This document shows, piece after piece, positions 5,552 through 7,109 of a stretch of 7,109 nucleotides of DNA. Within the stretch, counting starts at the first letter, position 1. Each line of letters begins with the position of its first letter. Made by a program: the position numbers and the translations under genes. The stretch spans positions 1 to 7,109 of the forward strand of contig DDMR01000013.1 in assembly GCA_002340925.1 (NCBI GenBank), read 5' to 3'. The notes beneath the pieces were generated by a model. The model saw only the letters and a program-made list of their open reading frames with translations, had not been told where the DNA came from and did no database searches. Source of the stretch: Actinobacteria bacterium UBA2541 (GTDB taxonomy: Bacteria; Actinomycetota; Actinomycetes; Nanopelagicales; Nanopelagicaceae).

Positions 5552-7109
5552 AGACTGTTTTAATCGCAAACCGTGGCGAGATTGCGGTTCGTGTGGCAAG
5601 AGCCGCACGAGATCACGGAATCAAATCAATCGCAATCTACTCAGATGAAGATCGCACTTCACTGCATGTTGCGACAGCTGATGAAGCTTATGCTTTAAAT
5701 GGTCTATCGGCCGCTGAAACTTATTTAGATCAGAAGAAGATTATTGAGATTGCCAAAAAATCCGGTGCAGATGCCGTGCATCCTGGATATGGTTTCTTAT
5801 CCGAAAATGCAGACTTCGCTGATTTAGTTATTGCTGCAGGTTTAATCTGGATTGGTCCCCCACCAAATGCAATTCGACTTCTTGGCGATAAAGTCTCAGC
5901 CAGAAAAATTGCCGCTGAAGTTGGTGCCCCACTAGTTGCAGGAACAGTTGATCCAGTTGATTCGCCAGAAGAAATCATTGCCTTTGCTAAAGAACATGGA
6001 CTTCCAGTAGCGATCAAGGCAGCACATGGTGGCGGTGGCCGTGGGCTAAAAGTTGCTCACACAATTGAAGAGATTCCAGAGTTGTTTGCATCAGCAGTCC
6101 GTGAGGCAATAACCGGTTTTGGCCGTGGTGAATGTTTCGTTGAACGCTATTTAGATAAACCACGTCACGTCGAAACTCAGGTATTGATTGATGCCAAAGG
6201 AAATGCCATCGTAGTTAGCACTCGTGATTGTTCGCTACAACGTCGCCATCAGAAACTAGTTGAAGAAGCTCCTGCGCCATTTTTGACGCAAGCCCAGATA
6301 GATCAACTTTACGCTTCAAGCAAAGCGATTATGAAGAAGGCTGGATACATCGGCGCCGGAACATGTGAGTTCTTAATTGGTTCGGATGGAACCATCTCCT
6401 TCCTTGAAGTAAATACTCGACTACAAGTTGAACATCCAGTAAGTGAAGAAGTAACTGGGCTAGATCTAGTTCGCGAACAATTTAGAATTGCAGATGGTCA
6501 GAGCATTAATCCAGTTGATCCAATAATTCGCGGTCACAGTATTGAATTTAGAATTAATGGCGAAGATCCTGGAAAGGGATTCCTTCCATCCCTTGGAACA
6601 ATTACCAAGTGGGAAGTTCCCTCAGGTCCCGGAGTTCGAATTGATGCTGGATTCGACCATGGCCACACAATAGGTTCACACTTTGATTCACTTCTAGCAA
6701 AGTTAATTGTCACTGCGGCTACTCGCGAAGAAGCCATAGAGCGAGCACGTCGCGCACTTCGGGAATTTGATATCGGTGGACTAGCTACTGCACTACCTTT
6801 TCATCGTGCAATTGTTGATGATCCCAACTTCAATAAAGATTTTAAGGTTTACACAAGTTACATCGAGAATGAGTTTAAAAATGAGATTCCACCATTCTCA
6901 TTTAAGCAAGGAACTGCTGATTCCAAGGCTGCATCTCAGAAGATAATTGCTGAAGTTGATGGGCATAGATTCGAGGTTTTACTTCATACTCCAGAGCCAA
7001 TCCAGAAACGACATCGCGTTAAAAGTAATGCAATCACCGCACTTGCTGGTGATTCACTTGAAAGCCCGATGCAAGGCACCGTAGTAAAAATCGTTAAATC
7101 CAATGGTGA
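5548..7109 (+). CDS. accA3: Acyl-CoA carboxylase biotin carboxylase/biotin carrier (alpha) subunit, truncated by window end
   Basis: The alpha subunit carboxylates its own biotin using ATP and bicarbonate, then presents it to the beta subunit. There are 520 complete codons and no stop before the edge; relatives are about 580-600 residues, so roughly 60-80 residues are missing. Domains: N-terminal biotin carboxylase start [18 protein letters not shown] (2-19), [10 protein letters not shown] near residue 73, the ATP-grasp glycine loop HGGGGRGLK (160-168), [17 protein letters not shown], the catalytic [12 protein letters not shown] (287-298), the biotin carboxylase C-terminal domain, a short linker domain, then the beginning of the biotinyl domain at [16 protein letters not shown]. 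The acceptor lysine motif (usually AMKM) lies beyond the window. ATG 5548 overlaps the maf stop as ATGA, with GGTGAG just upstream, so coupling to maf is likely. The symbol follows gene order with mycobacterial accA3; the biotin carboxylase plus carrier fusion is certain in type. Confidence 0.95.
   Translation, partial: MKTVLIANRGEIAVRVARAARDHGIKSIAIYSDEDRTSLHVATADEAYALNGLSAAETYLDQKKIIEIAKKSGADAVHPGYGFLSENADFADLVIAAGLIWIGPPPNAIRLLGDKVSARKIAAEVGAPLVAGTVDPVDSPEEIIAFAKEHGLPVAIKAAHGGGGRGLKVAHTIEEIPELFASAVREAITGFGRGECFVERYLDKPRHVETQVLIDAKGNAIVVSTRDCSLQRRHQKLVEEAPAPFLTQAQIDQLYASSKAIMKKAGYIGAGTCEFLIGSDGTISFLEVNTRLQVEHPVSEEVTGLDLVREQFRIADGQSINPVDPIIRGHSIEFRINGEDPGKGFLPSLGTITKWEVPSGPGVRIDAGFDHGHTIGSHFDSLLAKLIVTAATREEAIERARRALREFDIGGLATALPFHRAIVDDPNFNKDFKVYTSYIENEFKNEIPPFSFKQGTADSKAASQKIIAEVDGHRFEVLLHTPEPIQKRHRVKSNAITALAGDSLESPMQGTVVKIVKSNG

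Noticed and set aside
5730..6017. Minus-strand open frame of 95 codons within the alpha subunit gene; similar ones at 5170-5430 and 6534-6737
   Set aside because: Ser/Ala/Pro-rich translations antisense to conserved biotin carboxylase and Maf codons are expected by chance from codon bias.

Overview
The window carries a compact, gapless stretch of an actinobacterial chromosome of fairly low GC for that phylum (mid-40s percent, estimated by eye from a few lines). The gene order birA<-/->carboxyltransferase beta - accE - maf - biotinylated alpha subunit, with purK and purE on the birA side, matches from memory the accD5-accE5-maf-accA3 / birA / purK-purE neighbourhood of Mycobacterium and other Actinobacteria. 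The low GC, the overlap or near-overlap at every same-strand gene junction, and the lack of spacers suggest a streamlined lineage such as the planktonic Nanopelagicales (acI). That placement is inference; there is no rRNA or phylogenetic marker here to prove it.

Layout. Positions 1-3143 are a minus-strand operon, in transcription order birA (biotin-protein ligase), purK and purE (the two-step carboxylation of AIR in purine synthesis), then a major facilitator superfamily transporter cut by the left edge. Positions 3144-3192 are the only real intergenic region: 49 bp between the two divergent operons. Positions 3193-7109 are a plus-strand operon: an acyl-CoA carboxylase carboxyltransferase (beta) gene, a 55-codon epsilon subunit gene (accE), maf (nucleotide pyrophosphatase, house-cleaning), and the biotin carboxylase/biotin carrier (alpha) gene, cut by the right edge just before its biotinylated lysine. 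No stretch over 300 bases lacks a gene. I saw no tRNA, rRNA, insertion sequence, CRISPR array, long repeat or convincing terminator.

How they work together. The plus operon encodes the three polypeptides of an actinobacterial acyl-CoA carboxylase, which makes malonyl-CoA and/or methylmalonyl-CoA for lipid synthesis. BirA, transcribed divergently from the same 49-bp region, attaches biotin to the alpha subunit. PurK and PurE use ATP and bicarbonate to carboxylate AIR. Biotin-dependent and ATP-grasp bicarbonate-fixing enzymes therefore sit together, though this may only reflect ancestral gene order.

The window is mostly well-known core metabolism, and I do not see a previously undescribed system. 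The points most worth a second look are an Ile at the carboxyltransferase position that sets acyl-CoA specificity (Asp in propionyl-CoA-specific enzymes), a perfectly spaced -10 hexamer predicting a leaderless GTG-initiated carboxylase mRNA, possible overlapping divergent -10 elements, and the minimal epsilon subunit gene.
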